64,000 nucleotides of DNA, taken from Ilyomonas sp965199845. GTDB taxonomy: Bacteria > Bacteroidota > Bacteroidia > Chitinophagales > Chitinophagaceae. Shown here piece by piece: positions 18,471-28,714 of this stretch. Below the pieces are notes generated by a model. That model was not told the DNA's origin. It ran no database searches and saw only the letters and a list, made by a program, of their open reading frames with translations. The DNA lies in the NCBI GenBank assembly GCA_965199845.1, contig CBDATZ010000038.1:271393-335392 (forward strand), in the 5' to 3' direction. The position numbers and the translations under genes were made by a program. Numbering within the stretch: the stretch's first letter is position 1; each line of letters opens with the position of its first letter.

Positions 18471-20840
18471 ATGATTCAAAATTTTTTTAAAATTGCTTTT
18501 CGCAACCTGCTTCGCAACAAAGGATTTTCTATTATCAATATATCGGGTCTTGCTATCGGGATGGCAAGCGCAATATTGATTTTATTATGGATTCAGAATG
18601 AAGTAAGCTATGATAAATGGTATGATAAAGCAGACCGGATTTATACCGCTAACAACCGCGATAAATTTAACGGTGAAGTGTGGGCCTGGAGCAACACGCC
18701 GAAAATATTAGGAACAACAGTTAAGCTTGATTATGCAAATGATGTTGAAGATGTGGCAAGATTAAATCAGACCAGCTTTCTCCTGACTGTTGGTGATAAA
18801 CACCTGAATGCACAAGGCAGTTTTACTGATTCCGGCTTTCTGAAAATGTTTAGCTTTCCTATGCTGGAAGGCAATGCAGGCACTGCTTTACGCGAAGTGA
18901 ACAATATTGTGCTCACGCAAAAATTAGCCAAAAAATTGTTTGGTAATGAGGCTGCAATTGGTAAAGTAATCAGGATAGACAGCAGCGATAATTTTACCGT
19001 AACGGCTGTATTGAAAGATTTACCTAACAATACGTCTTTCGACTTCGAATACCTGCTTCCCTGGTCTTATATGAAGAAGCTGAACCAGGACGATAATTAC
19101 TGGGGAAATAACTCTGTCAGAACATACATTCTTTTGAAGCCAGGCGTTAGCCAGGCAGCGTTTGATACTAAGATTAAAAACATTACAATAGACCATACTA
19201 AAGACGGCGAAAAATCTACCACGCAAGTATTTACCCAACTGTTTAAAGAAAGATGGCTGTACAGTAAATCTGAGAACGGAAAGTATGTAAGCGGCCGCTT
19301 TGAGATGGTAAAATTGTTTGCTGTAATTGCTGCTTTTATCTTGCTGATTGCCTGTATTAACTTTATGAATTTAAGCACAGCGCGGAGCGAGAAACGGGCA
19401 AAAGAAGTTGGTATTCGCAAAGTGGTTGGTGCGCAGAAAGGCGGACTTGTGGCACAGTTTATCGGCGAAAGTATTTTGCTGGCTTTGTTTGCCGGAATCA
19501 TTGCTATCATTATCGTTCAGCTAAGTCTTCCTGCCTTTAACCAGTTGGTTGGAAAACAATTGTATATCGAATATAGCAATCCTCTGTTCTGGTTGTTTTT
19601 TATCGGGTTTATCTTTTTTACCGGTTTTATTGCGGGCAGTTACCCGGCATTTTATTTATCGTCTTACAAACCGGTTACGGTATTGAAAGGCACTTTTAAA
19701 GTGGCTCATGCAGTAGTAACGCCGCGTAAGGTTTTGGTGGTTCTGCAGTTTACATTTGCCATTGCTTTAATTATCTGTACTATTATTGTTGAACACCAGA
19801 TTCAGTATGCGCAAAGCCGGGATACCGGCTATAAAAAAGACCAGCTTCTTTATACTTTTATACAAGGCGATATTGATAAGCATTACGATGCCATTAAAAA
19901 TGATTTGGTAAACAGCGGTGCTGTTTTGTCTGTTACAAAATCAATGAGCCCGATAACACAGCGTTACAGCGATAGCTGGGGTTTTAAATGGCCGGGCAGT
20001 ACAGAAGCCGATGGCAAAACTGACTTTGTGAGAATGGGAACGGATGCTGATTTTGTAAAGACAATGGGTGTTACTTTAACGCAGGGCAGAGACATTGATA
20101 TTACAAAATATCCGGCCGATTCTACCGCCATGTTGCTGAACGAAACAGCCGCGAAAATAATGCGGTTGAAATATCCGATCGGGCAAATTGTAAAGACAGA
20201 TGATAAAGACTGGACGGTGGTTGGTGTATTGAAAGATTTTATTTACGAATCGCCTTACGATAAAGTACAGCAACTGGTTGTGCAAGGTCCCGCTGCGTGG
20301 TTTACAACCGTACACTACAAACTAAATCCTGCGAGGCCGGTAGCAGAAAACCTGAAGCGTATTGAACAGGTGTTTAAAAAGTACAATCCGCAATATCCGT
20401 TTGAATATAAGTTTGCTGATGAAGAATATGCGTTGAAGTTTCAGGAAGAGCAACGCACCGGAACCCTGGCTGCTTTGTTTGCCGGATTAACCATTTTTAT
20501 TTCTTGTCTTGGCTTGTTTGGTCTGGCTACTTATATGGCCGAAAACCGCATTAAAGAAATTGGTGTTCGCAAAGTGTTGGGCGCAAGCGTTGCCAATATA
20601 ACAACACTTTTATCGAAAGATTTTTTAACCCTTGTGATTATCTCTTTCGTTCTTGCCTCGCCGCTTGCCTGGTTGGCAATGAACAGGTGGCTGTCATCTT
20701 ACACATACCGCATCAACATTGAATGGTGGGTGTTTGCAAGTGCTGGTTTACTGTCTGTAATTATCGCTTTAATAACGGTGAGTTATCAATCTATAAAAGC
20801 AGCTGTTGCCAATCCAATAAAGAGTTTGCGGACGGAATAA
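18471..20840 (+). CDS. FtsX/MacB-type ABC transporter permease, array copy 1
   Basis: This 789-residue inner-membrane protein is a tandem of two MacB_PCD + FtsX halves, as in the other twelve copies. TM1 is at ~20-42 and a periplasmic domain at ~45-275. Three TMs (~280-405) carry the cytoplasmic loop KEVGIRKVVGA at ~310. TM5 is at ~425, a second periplasmic domain runs to ~660, and three last TMs carry KEIGVRKVLGA at ~692. The tail is NPIKSLRTE. There is no Walker motif, so an ATPase must come from elsewhere. The family moves or acts on periplasmic or envelope substrates mechanically; the substrate here is unknown. It is the first gene after promoter element 1. Confidence 0.92.
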   Translation: MIQNFFKIAFRNLLRNKGFSIINISGLAIGMASAILILLWIQNEVSYDKWYDKADRIYTANNRDKFNGEVWAWSNTPKILGTTVKLDYANDVEDVARLNQTSFLLTVGDKHLNAQGSFTDSGFLKMFSFPMLEGNAGTALREVNNIVLTQKLAKKLFGNEAAIGKVIRIDSSDNFTVTAVLKDLPNNTSFDFEYLLPWSYMKKLNQDDNYWGNNSVRTYILLKPGVSQAAFDTKIKNITIDHTKDGEKSTTQVFTQLFKERWLYSKSENGKYVSGRFEMVKLFAVIAAFILLIACINFMNLSTARSEKRAKEVGIRKVVGAQKGGLVAQFIGESILLALFAGIIAIIIVQLSLPAFNQLVGKQLYIEYSNPLFWLFFIGFIFFTGFIAGSYPAFYLSSYKPVTVLKGTFKVAHAVVTPRKVLVVLQFTFAIALIICTIIVEHQIQYAQSRDTGYKKDQLLYTFIQGDIDKHYDAIKNDLVNSGAVLSVTKSMSPITQRYSDSWGFKWPGSTEADGKTDFVRMGTDADFVKTMGVTLTQGRDIDITKYPADSTAMLLNETAAKIMRLKYPIGQIVKTDDKDWTVVGVLKDFIYESPYDKVQQLVVQGPAAWFTTVHYKLNPARPVAENLKRIEQVFKKYNPQYPFEYKFADEEYALKFQEEQRTGTLAALFAGLTIFISCLGLFGLATYMAENRIKEIGVRKVLGASVANITTLLSKDFLTLVIISFVLASPLAWLAMNRWLSSYTYRINIEWWVFASAGLLSVIIALITVSYQSIKAAVANPIKSLRTE

Positions 20841-20909
20841 ATCAAGAAGCGGATGAAACTGATTCTGTACATACATCGTTACATTTCTTTTACATAAAAA
20901 ATTCAACTC

Positions 20910-23336
20910 ATGCTGAAAAACTATTTCAAAACAGCATTAAGAAGTTTTGGTAAAAACAAGATTACGACACTCATCAATGTATCGGGACTTTCTATTGGTA
21001 TCAGTGCGGCGCTTATCATTTATATGGTTATTCAATATGACTATAGTTTTGATAAGTATGAACCGGACAGAGATAGAATTTATCGTATTGTAACAGATGG
21101 CGATGGATGGAAAAACCAGGGCGTTCCGGCGCCTTTGCACGAAGCGGTTCAAAATAATACATCCGGTATACAAAACACCGCAGCCATCTTTCAATATAAT
21201 GATTGGGCAGCGAAAGTCAGCATCCCGAAAGACAACAATCACCCGGCACAGCTGTTCAAGCAACAGGATAACATTGCTTTTGCCGACAGCAATTATTTTA
21301 GCGTATTTCCGCATCAATGGATAACCGGCAATGCAAAATCTGCCTTGCAAAATCCGTATAATCTTGTATTGAGCGAAGATCGCGCAAAACAGTATTTTCC
21401 AAACATTCCGGTTGATCAGTTGCCTGGTAAAACAGTTGTTTTCAGCGATTCTATAAGAACAACAATCACAGGTATTATTAAAGATCTGAACGCAAACAGC
21501 GACTTTGAATACAAAGCATTTATATCGCTATCTACCATATCAGCGAGTAACCTGAAACCGATTTATAACTGGGACCAATGGAACAATACCAATTCTATTT
21601 CTCAAACGATTGTAAAACTGTTGCCGGGTGTGCAGCCTGCGCAAATAAATAAACAGCTTGCCTCTATTTTTAAAGAACATAAATCAGAACCGGAAGATGC
21701 CAAAACAATACATCGTTTGCAACCGCTTAGCGATGTACATACCAATCTTGATTATGACGGAAAAGTAAACCCGTCAACTATAAAAAACCTGGTTTTACTG
21801 GCAACATTTCTTTTATTATTAGGCGCTATCAACTTTATCAATTTGTCCACGGCGCAAGCTGCGCAACGGGCAAAAGAAATCGGCATCCGCAAAACTTTGG
21901 GCAGCAGTAAAAGCCAGCTTATTTTTCAGTTCTTATCAGAAACATTTTTACTAACTATTTGTACGGCTGTTTTATCGCTTTTAATTACACCATTTGTAAT
22001 GCGGGTCTTTTCTTATTTTATTCCCGCCGGACTGCAGTTTCAATACATATTCCGTGAGCCTTTGGTATTGCTTTTTTTATTTATACTCGTGCTTGTTGTT
22101 AGTGTATTAGCTGGTTTATACCCGGCATTTATACTTGCCCGGTTTAAGCCCGTTATGGTATTAAAAAACCAGATTGTTACCAATAACGGAACTACACGCG
22201 GCACATGGCTTCGCCAGTCGCTGATTGTATTCCAGTTTGTAATTGCACAGGTTTTTATCATCGGGATGATGGTAGTGGATAAACAAATTCATTATTCGAT
22301 GGCAAAGGATATGGGCTTCCGCAAAGATGCCATTATCAACTTTTATGTGCCTTTTGATTTTTATAATCCAAACAATAAAAAGTTTTTATTAAAAGAACAA
22401 CTGCAAGCTGTTCCTGAAATACAGGAAATAAGTCTTGGCAACCAGGCACCTGCTTTTAATGGCGGCATGAGCACAAGCATTTCTGTAAAAGAAAAAGGAA
22501 AAGATGTAAACATAGATGTAGATACCAGGAATGGCGATACTTCTTTCTTAAGCGTATATAATATAAAGCTTCTTGCCGGCAGAAATATAATGGCTTCTGA
22601 TACAGCCAACGAATTACTTATCAACGAAACTTTAGCCCGAAAACTCGGCTACCGGCAACCTTCAAGTGCAGTTGGTCAATTTGTAAATTTCGGCAGTTCG
22701 CCGCTGCCGATTGTTGGTGTAATGCAAGACTTTAACCTGGCTTCTGTACGAACAGTTATTCATCCTGTTATTTACTATGCTGCGCCGAAGTTCGGTAACG
22801 TAATGCATGTGGCTTTACAGCCAAATCCTGCTACCTGGAACAGCGCGATTAACAAAATAAAATCTGCGTGGCAAAAAATATATCCCGATGTAGATTTCGA
22901 TTATTCATTTTTAGATAAAAATATCGCAGATTTTTACCAGGAAGACCAGCAGCTTTCTTTGTTATTAACCTGGTCGTCAGCCGTCGCCATTTTTATAAGC
23001 TGTCTTGGTTTGTTAGGTCTTGTCATTTTTATAACCAATAGTCGCGTCAAAGAAATTGGTGTTCGCAAAGTATTAGGCGCCAGTGTAAGCCAGATTATTG
23101 CTTTGTTATCTACCGATTTTGCAAAGTTGCTTGCCGTCGCTTTTATAATTGCGATACCAATTGCGTGGTGGCTTACGCACGACTGGCTGCAAAACTTTGC
23201 TTATCATACTGAACTGAGTTGGTGGATTTTCCTGTTAAGCGGCGTAATTATGATAACGGCAGCCATGACAATCTTGTGTATCAGAGCCGGCAAAGCAGCG
23301 CTTGTAAATCCTGTAAAAAGCTTGCGAAGCGAGTAA
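20910..23336 (+). CDS. FtsX/MacB-type ABC transporter permease, array copy 2
   Basis: 808 residues, starting 69 bp after copy 1 with no promoter module between, so probably co-transcribed. The opening MLKNYFKTALRSFGKNKITT and SFDKYEPDRDRIYRIV match the family. FtsX loops are KEIGIRKTLGSSKSQL (~322) and KEIGVRKVLGASVSQI (~714), and the tail is NPVKSLRSE. The first ectodomain differs strongly from copy 1, and the segment before TM2 (HTNLDYDGKVNPSTIKN) lacks the NGKxxGGR motif of copies 3 and 5. It uses ATG at 20910. Confidence 0.92.
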   Translation: MLKNYFKTALRSFGKNKITTLINVSGLSIGISAALIIYMVIQYDYSFDKYEPDRDRIYRIVTDGDGWKNQGVPAPLHEAVQNNTSGIQNTAAIFQYNDWAAKVSIPKDNNHPAQLFKQQDNIAFADSNYFSVFPHQWITGNAKSALQNPYNLVLSEDRAKQYFPNIPVDQLPGKTVVFSDSIRTTITGIIKDLNANSDFEYKAFISLSTISASNLKPIYNWDQWNNTNSISQTIVKLLPGVQPAQINKQLASIFKEHKSEPEDAKTIHRLQPLSDVHTNLDYDGKVNPSTIKNLVLLATFLLLLGAINFINLSTAQAAQRAKEIGIRKTLGSSKSQLIFQFLSETFLLTICTAVLSLLITPFVMRVFSYFIPAGLQFQYIFREPLVLLFLFILVLVVSVLAGLYPAFILARFKPVMVLKNQIVTNNGTTRGTWLRQSLIVFQFVIAQVFIIGMMVVDKQIHYSMAKDMGFRKDAIINFYVPFDFYNPNNKKFLLKEQLQAVPEIQEISLGNQAPAFNGGMSTSISVKEKGKDVNIDVDTRNGDTSFLSVYNIKLLAGRNIMASDTANELLINETLARKLGYRQPSSAVGQFVNFGSSPLPIVGVMQDFNLASVRTVIHPVIYYAAPKFGNVMHVALQPNPATWNSAINKIKSAWQKIYPDVDFDYSFLDKNIADFYQEDQQLSLLLTWSSAVAIFISCLGLLGLVIFITNSRVKEIGVRKVLGASVSQIIALLSTDFAKLLAVAFIIAIPIAWWLTHDWLQNFAYHTELSWWIFLLSGVIMITAAMTILCIRAGKAALVNPVKSLRSE

Positions 23337-23360
23337 ATAAATGTTGATTGGTTAATGATC

Positions 23361-23452
23361 AATACAAAATACAGGTTTATGTTACGAGCGTTTGAAACTC
23401 CGATTAATCGTTCCTTGCGACGCTCCGTTCAACATTTGAATATAAATTAAAC
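23361..23452 (+). repeat. Dispersed intergenic repeat between copies 2 and 3
   Basis: Forward copy: AATACAAAATACAGGTTTAT, then GTTACGAGCG and CCTTGCGACGCTCCGTTCAA, ending AATTAAACAACTCAGC. The whole 147-bp spacer is nearly identical to the one at 25839-25986. Confidence 0.75.
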
Positions 23453-23483
23453 AACTCAGCTTTTACTTTTAAATTCATTTTCA

Positions 23484-25838
23484 ATGCTTAAAAATTACTT
23501 TACGATTGCATGGCGCAACCTGTTGCGAAACAAGGCTTTTTCTGCAATTAATATTACGGGATTAGCAATTGGTATGGCGGCTGTTTTACTTATTGGTATC
23601 TGGGTGCAAAATGAGTTAAGCTTCGACCAGTTTCATGCAAATAAAAACAGCTTGTATAAGATTTATAACCGTAATGAAGCTTATGGAAATATTTATACGC
23701 AGGACGTTACCTCTGGTCTTGTTGGTAAAACGTTACAGAAAGATTTTCCTGAAGTAAAAAACACAGCCAGAATATATTGGAGTATCGAGCGACTTTTTAA
23801 TTACGGCGATAAAAGTATAAAAGCAAAAGGTAACGATGTTGACAAGCCTTTTCTAACCATGTTTAGTTTTCCTTTATTAAAAGGTGATGCCAGCCATGCG
23901 CTGGACGATGTAAATAATATTGTATTAACCGAAAACCTCGCTAAAAGTTTGTTTGGTAATGATGATCCGATTGGAAAAGTTGTAAAGCTGGATAATCAAA
24001 GTAGTTTTAAAGTAACAGGTGTTCTTAAAAACCTGCCTTCCAATACAGAGTTTGATTTCACTTATTTGGTTTCTCTGCAGGCAAATGAAAACAATTATGG
24101 CAACAACTGGAGCAATAATACGTACCACACTTTTGTGCAGCTACAACCCGCTGTGTCTATTGAACAATTTAATAAAAAGATAGAAAAGGAAGTTATTAAA
24201 TATGCGCCTGAAACCAAGGCTGATATCTTTCTGTATCCGGTTATAAAACAACATTTATACGCAAACTTCGAAAACGGAAAACCTGCCGGCGGGCGGATAG
24301 ATACGGTTCGGTTACTGCTCCTTATTGGTGCACTTATTTTATTAATAGCCTGTATCAATTTCATGAATCTGAGCACGGCGCAAAGTCAGAAACGTGCTAA
24401 AGAAGTAGGCGTAAGAAAAGTAATGGGCGCCGGAAAATCTAAGCTTATCAGCCAATTTTTGTGCGAATCAATTCTTATTGCTTTTGTTGCAGGTATTCTT
24501 TCTTTATTCCTTGTTCAGCTATCATTACCTGCCTTTAATCAATTGATAAATGAATCGCTGTCTGTCAACTTTAAAAATCCATACTTATGGTTATATTTAA
24601 CAGGCTTTATATTGCTTACCGGCTTGCTGGCAGGCAGTTACCCGGCTTTCTTTTTATCTGCATTTAAGCCGGTTACTGTTTTAAAAGGTTTAAAAATATC
24701 AGCCAATCGCACATTCAATCCTCGTAAAATATTGGTTGTTACACAGTTTACGGTAGCCATTATTTTAATCATAACAACGATTATTGTTTACCGCGAAATA
24801 CAATTTGTTCAAACACGCGATACAGGTTACAACAGTACCAACCTGGTAGAAGTGCTGATTGAAGGTGATATCAAAAAGAATTATGAGATTATTAAATCAG
24901 AACTTGTCAGCAAAAACGTGGTAACATCAATATGTAAAAACAGCTTAGGTGTTACAGTTGATGCCGCTTTTTCAAGTGGATATTCCTGGCAAGGCTCTAC
25001 AAAAGACGATGAAAATATTAACTTCTCAAGAGTGGGAGCAGATGGCGATTTTATAAAAACGACGGGACTTACTTTACTGGCTGGCCGCGATATTAATTTA
25101 CAAACATATCCATACGATACCGCTTCTGTCATGATAAATGAAGCCGCCGTGAAGGCAATGCGTTTACCAAATCCCATTGGAAAAGCAATCAATATGGGAG
25201 GTACAACAAGAACTGTCGTTGGTGTGATAAAAGACTTTATTATCGGCTCGCCTTACGAAACGGTAAACCCAATGGTTGTGTTTGGAACCGATTACTGGAC
25301 GTACAATATCATTCTGCGTTTCAACAATCAAAACAGTACCATCAGCAATCTGCAGAAAGCTGAACAAACATTTAAAAAATACAATCCTGACTATCCCTTT
25401 ACCTATCATTTTGTTGATGAAGAATACAGTCAAAAATTCAACAGCGAAAACCAAACCGCTACAATGGCTGCTTTGTTTGCCGGTTTAACCATTTTTATTT
25501 CCTGTCTTGGCTTGTTTGGTTTGGCTGCTTACATGGCAGAAAACAGGTCAAAAGAAATTGGCATTCGCAAAGTATTAGGCGCCAGTATCGGAAGTATTGC
25601 AGCCATGTTATCAAAAGAATTTGTTTTGCTTGTTGGCATCTCTATATTAATTGCTACGCCAATTGGCTGGTACTGTATGAATCTGTGGTTGCAGAACTAT
25701 ACATACCGCATCAAAATAAGCTGGCAGATTTTTGCTGTTGCCGGTTTTACTGCAATTGCTATTGCTGTAATAACGGTAAGTTTTCAGGCTATTAAAGCGG
25801 CGATAGCCAATCCGGTAAACAGTTTGCGAAGCGAGTAA
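23484..25838 (+). CDS. FtsX/MacB-type ABC transporter permease, array copy 3
   Basis: 784 residues, the shortest member. By eye it is closest to copy 1. Shared features are FENGKPAGGRIDTVRLL before TM2, QTRDTGY after TM5, RVGADGDFIKTTGLTLLAGR in ectodomain 2, and the EEYSQKF(N) region before TM6. FtsX loops are KEVGVRKVMGAGKSKL (~306) and KEIGIRKVLGASIGSI (~690), and the tail is NPVNSLRSE. It lies 147 bp after copy 2, in a spacer holding a dispersed repeat and no visible promoter module, so it is probably transcribed with copies 1-2 or from a weak internal start. Confidence 0.92.
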   Translation: MLKNYFTIAWRNLLRNKAFSAINITGLAIGMAAVLLIGIWVQNELSFDQFHANKNSLYKIYNRNEAYGNIYTQDVTSGLVGKTLQKDFPEVKNTARIYWSIERLFNYGDKSIKAKGNDVDKPFLTMFSFPLLKGDASHALDDVNNIVLTENLAKSLFGNDDPIGKVVKLDNQSSFKVTGVLKNLPSNTEFDFTYLVSLQANENNYGNNWSNNTYHTFVQLQPAVSIEQFNKKIEKEVIKYAPETKADIFLYPVIKQHLYANFENGKPAGGRIDTVRLLLLIGALILLIACINFMNLSTAQSQKRAKEVGVRKVMGAGKSKLISQFLCESILIAFVAGILSLFLVQLSLPAFNQLINESLSVNFKNPYLWLYLTGFILLTGLLAGSYPAFFLSAFKPVTVLKGLKISANRTFNPRKILVVTQFTVAIILIITTIIVYREIQFVQTRDTGYNSTNLVEVLIEGDIKKNYEIIKSELVSKNVVTSICKNSLGVTVDAAFSSGYSWQGSTKDDENINFSRVGADGDFIKTTGLTLLAGRDINLQTYPYDTASVMINEAAVKAMRLPNPIGKAINMGGTTRTVVGVIKDFIIGSPYETVNPMVVFGTDYWTYNIILRFNNQNSTISNLQKAEQTFKKYNPDYPFTYHFVDEEYSQKFNSENQTATMAALFAGLTIFISCLGLFGLAAYMAENRSKEIGIRKVLGASIGSIAAMLSKEFVLLVGISILIATPIGWYCMNLWLQNYTYRIKISWQIFAVAGFTAIAIAVITVSFQAIKAAIANPVNSLRSE

Positions 25839-25862
25839 ATAAATGTTGATTGGTTAATGATC

Positions 25863-25955
25863 AATACAAAATACAGGTTTATGTTACGAGCGTCAGATAC
25901 TCCGGTTGATCGTTCCTTGCGACGCTCCGTTCAACGTTCCGAACATAAATTAAAC
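25863..25955 (+). repeat. Dispersed intergenic repeat between copies 3 and 4
   Basis: Forward copy nearly identical to the one at 23361-23452, differing mainly in a few bases around ACTCCGGTTGATCGTTCC and in GTTCCGAACATAAATTAAAC. Confidence 0.75.
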
Positions 25956-25986
25956 AACTCAGCTTTTACTTTTAAAATCATCTTTT

Positions 25987-28371
25987 ATGTTCAAAAATTA
26001 CTTTAAAACTGCCTGGCGCAACCTGATGCGGCAAAAGGTTTTTTCCTTCATCAATATATCAGGACTTGCCTTGAGTTTGGCGGCTGTCTGGTTAATTGCA
26101 CTTTTTGTTGCCGAAGAACTTAGTTATGATCGCTATCATAAGAATGCTGACAGAATTTACAGGCTTGCTTCGCACGGACAATGGGGCGAAGAAAAGTTTG
26201 ACGTTACCGGTACATCGGGGCGTGTAGCTGAAGTGATAAAAAAAGATTTTCCCGAAGTTGAAGATGTCATTCGTATTGATGCGGAAGTCGGCGGTGTTGT
26301 TCGTTATGCCGATAAAAAAATAAAAGATGATAATATATTCTTTACAGATGCTTCGTTCTTTACTATGTTTACCTATAAGTTTCTCGCTGGTAATGCAACA
26401 GCTTTAGGTAAACCAAACACGATTGTACTAACCAAATCGCTCGCTGCCAAACTGTTTGCGAATCCAATAAATGCGTATAACAAAACAGTTTATCTTGATG
26501 AAAATCCAAGCCTTGTAACCGGCATTATAGAAGACGTGCCCGAAAATTCTCATTTTACATTTAATGCACTGCGGGCGATGCCTGAAAACTACCAGGACGA
26601 TTGGGGAAGTCTGAGTATTTACACATATCTGTTGCTAAAAAAGAATGCACATATAAACCGGTTGCGTGCAAAAATGCCGGTTTTTGTAACCAAATATTTT
26701 ACACAAATTGCAAATGATATTCATTATAAAATCGAACTACAGCCATTAACTTCCATTCATTTGCATTCAAATTTAAGCTACGAGTTAGGCGAAAACCGTG
26801 ACATAAAATACATCTATATTTTATCCGTTGTAGGATTGCTTATTCTCATTATTGCCTTCATCAATTATATCAATATCACAACAGCCCGCGCTTCTGTTCG
26901 CCTGCGCGAAGTTGCGGTTAGAAAGATAATCGGATCAAGCCGCAATAATCTCATCAGTCTCTTTCTCACCGAGTCTGTTACTACAATTTTGGCGGCTTCT
27001 TTTATCAGTGTTTTGCTGGTAAGCCTAACGATGCCTCTGTTCAATAACGTTACCGGGAAGAACTTATCAATATGGCATTTTGGTGTTGCCAATACAATTA
27101 TGTGCCTGCTTGTATTTTCATTAATTGCTGCCATTATCGGCGGATTTTATCCTGCGTTTTTCTTGTCCCGGTTTAAAACCATTCCTGCATTAAAAAATCA
27201 ATTGGGCGACATAAAAGGACAAGATGTTTTTAGAAAGTCGCTGGTTGTGTTTCAGTTCGCAGTAACCGTTGTTATGATTGCCGCTTCGTTGGTCATTTAC
27301 TTACAACTTAACTATGTTCTCAACAAAGATTTAGGGTTCAATAAAAACCAGATGCTAACCTTTCATATTGATTCAAGAGATGTGAGAGAAAAAGTGCCGG
27401 CTCTTCGCATGGCTTTATTACAAAATGCTTCGGTAAAAGCGGTTGCAACGGCAGGAAATCCAATCGGTAACAACAATATTGGTATGATGGATTACAGCGT
27501 AGAAAAGAATGGTGTGATAGATACGCACAGCAACTTAGCTTATGGTTTAACGATAGATGAAGACTTTATTCCTGCCATGCAAATCAAAATATTACAGGGA
27601 CGAAACTTTTCGGCTGACATACAATCAGACAGCGATAATATAATGGTAAATGAAGCCTTCATTAAAAAGCAAGGTTGGACAACAGGTGTTGGAAAACGAA
27701 TTTCGCGCGGCACAAATGCAGCCGGAAAAATTGCTTATGCAAACATCATTGGCGTTATACACGATTATCATATTTATTCTTTGCAACACAAGATAGAACC
27801 GATGATTATGCAGCTGCCTGAAAGAGCCAAAGACAAAGATAATATGTATGTGCGGCTGAACGAAAACAACATTTCTCAATCCTTAACTTTCATTGAAAAA
27901 ACGTTCAGAAAATTCGATCCGTCTTCACCGTTTGAATATCACTTTCTTGATAAAAATTTCGCTGCGCAATACGGAGCCGAAGAAAAACAAGGACAGGTAT
28001 TACTTGCCTTTGCCATTCTTACCATTTGTATTGCCTGCCTGGGTTTGTTTGGCTTAATCACGTTTACAGTTAGTCAGCGTGTAAAAGAAATCGGCATTCG
28101 CAAAGTATTGGGAGCTACTGTTGGCAATATGGTTTCTTTGTTAACGCAAAGCTTACTAAAAGTGGTATTGATTTCAATGCTGATAGCCATACCGGTTTCC
28201 TGGTTAATAATGAATCAATGGCTGCAGGATTTTGCCTACCGAATCAATCTCCAGTGGTGGATGTTTGCGCTCGCGGGAGTGATTGCATTATTCATCGCGA
28301 TAATAACGCTGAGCTTCCAGGCAATTGAAGCCGCAATTGCCAATCCGGTAAACAGTTTACGAAGCGAATAA
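25987..28371 (+). CDS. FtsX/MacB-type ABC transporter permease, array copy 4
   Basis: 794 residues, last gene of the first group. It opens MFKNYFKTAWRNLMRQKVFS and keeps LSYDRYHKNADRIYRL. The first FtsX loop is unusual (LREVAVRKIIGSSRNNL, ~307), while the second is standard (KEIGIRKVLGATVGNM, ~700). IHLHSNLSYELGENRDIKY precedes TM2. The second ectodomain contains QILQGRNFSADIQSDSDNIM, and the tail is NPVNSLRSE. The 343-bp gap after it carries a composite repeat, dyad and promoter of the next group, which marks the likely operon end. Confidence 0.92.
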   Translation: MFKNYFKTAWRNLMRQKVFSFINISGLALSLAAVWLIALFVAEELSYDRYHKNADRIYRLASHGQWGEEKFDVTGTSGRVAEVIKKDFPEVEDVIRIDAEVGGVVRYADKKIKDDNIFFTDASFFTMFTYKFLAGNATALGKPNTIVLTKSLAAKLFANPINAYNKTVYLDENPSLVTGIIEDVPENSHFTFNALRAMPENYQDDWGSLSIYTYLLLKKNAHINRLRAKMPVFVTKYFTQIANDIHYKIELQPLTSIHLHSNLSYELGENRDIKYIYILSVVGLLILIIAFINYINITTARASVRLREVAVRKIIGSSRNNLISLFLTESVTTILAASFISVLLVSLTMPLFNNVTGKNLSIWHFGVANTIMCLLVFSLIAAIIGGFYPAFFLSRFKTIPALKNQLGDIKGQDVFRKSLVVFQFAVTVVMIAASLVIYLQLNYVLNKDLGFNKNQMLTFHIDSRDVREKVPALRMALLQNASVKAVATAGNPIGNNNIGMMDYSVEKNGVIDTHSNLAYGLTIDEDFIPAMQIKILQGRNFSADIQSDSDNIMVNEAFIKKQGWTTGVGKRISRGTNAAGKIAYANIIGVIHDYHIYSLQHKIEPMIMQLPERAKDKDNMYVRLNENNISQSLTFIEKTFRKFDPSSPFEYHFLDKNFAAQYGAEEKQGQVLLAFAILTICIACLGLFGLITFTVSQRVKEIGIRKVLGATVGNMVSLLTQSLLKVVLISMLIAIPVSWLIMNQWLQDFAYRINLQWWMFALAGVIALFIAIITLSFQAIEAAIANPVNSLRSE

Positions 28372-28374
28372 ATA

Positions 28375-28537
28375 ATTATGAATTATGAGTTATGAATGAA
28401 GAATACAAAATACAGGTTTATGTTACCAGCTTTTGTATTTCAATTTAACATCGTTGTGTCACTCACTTGTACGTTCGGAAATGAATTGAACAATTCATAA
28501 ATCATAAAACACAAATCATAATTCATAATTCTCATTC
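28375..28537 (+). repeat. Composite MITE-like repeat: AT-rich inverted arrays flanking a dispersed-repeat core
   Basis: Left arm TTATGAATTATGAGTTATGA, right arm AATCATAATTCATAATTC. The core (28402-28492) is in forward orientation with the variant centre TCGTTGTGTCACTCACTTGT. It ends just before the dyad of group 2. No gene was seen in this 343-bp gap. Confidence 0.65.
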
Positions 28538-28547
28538 ACAACCGTAC

Positions 28548-28578
28548 AAAAGGTGTTCGATATCGAACGCCTTTTTTT
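28548..28578 (+). promoter_or_regulatory. Dyad GTGTTC-N6-GAACGC: terminator-like hairpin and/or activator site of permease group 2
   Basis: GGTGTTCGATATCGAACGCC lies between AAAA and TTTTTTT, so it is a good intrinsic-terminator candidate. Its centre (28561.5) lies 61 bp upstream of the -24 GG of the next promoter. Confidence 0.7.
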
Positions 28579-28619
28579 ATATCATTTACTGAAAACCAGC
28601 GTAGCAAAGGCTTTCAAGA

Positions 28620-28635
28620 TTGGTATGCACGTTGG
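28620..28635 (+). promoter_or_regulatory. Sigma-54-like -24/-12 promoter, permease group 2
   Basis: TTGGTAT-GCACG-TTGG, preceded by GCAAAGGCTTTCAAGA. The spacing of the -24 and -12 elements equals that at group 1. The ATG is 81 bp after the -12 G. Confidence 0.6.
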
Positions 28636-28714
28636 AAACTATTAAGATAAGGTGTAAAAATACAATCACGCTGTAAAGAAAACGCAACTAACAAACAATC
28701 ATCAACAGTCCGTT

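Noticed and set aside
28548..28578. Treating the dyads only as terminators of the preceding permease group
   Set aside because: They do have A/T tracts, but they lie 177-355 bp from the preceding stop codons with repeats between, and keep a fixed distance to the next promoter. A regulatory role is therefore at least as likely.
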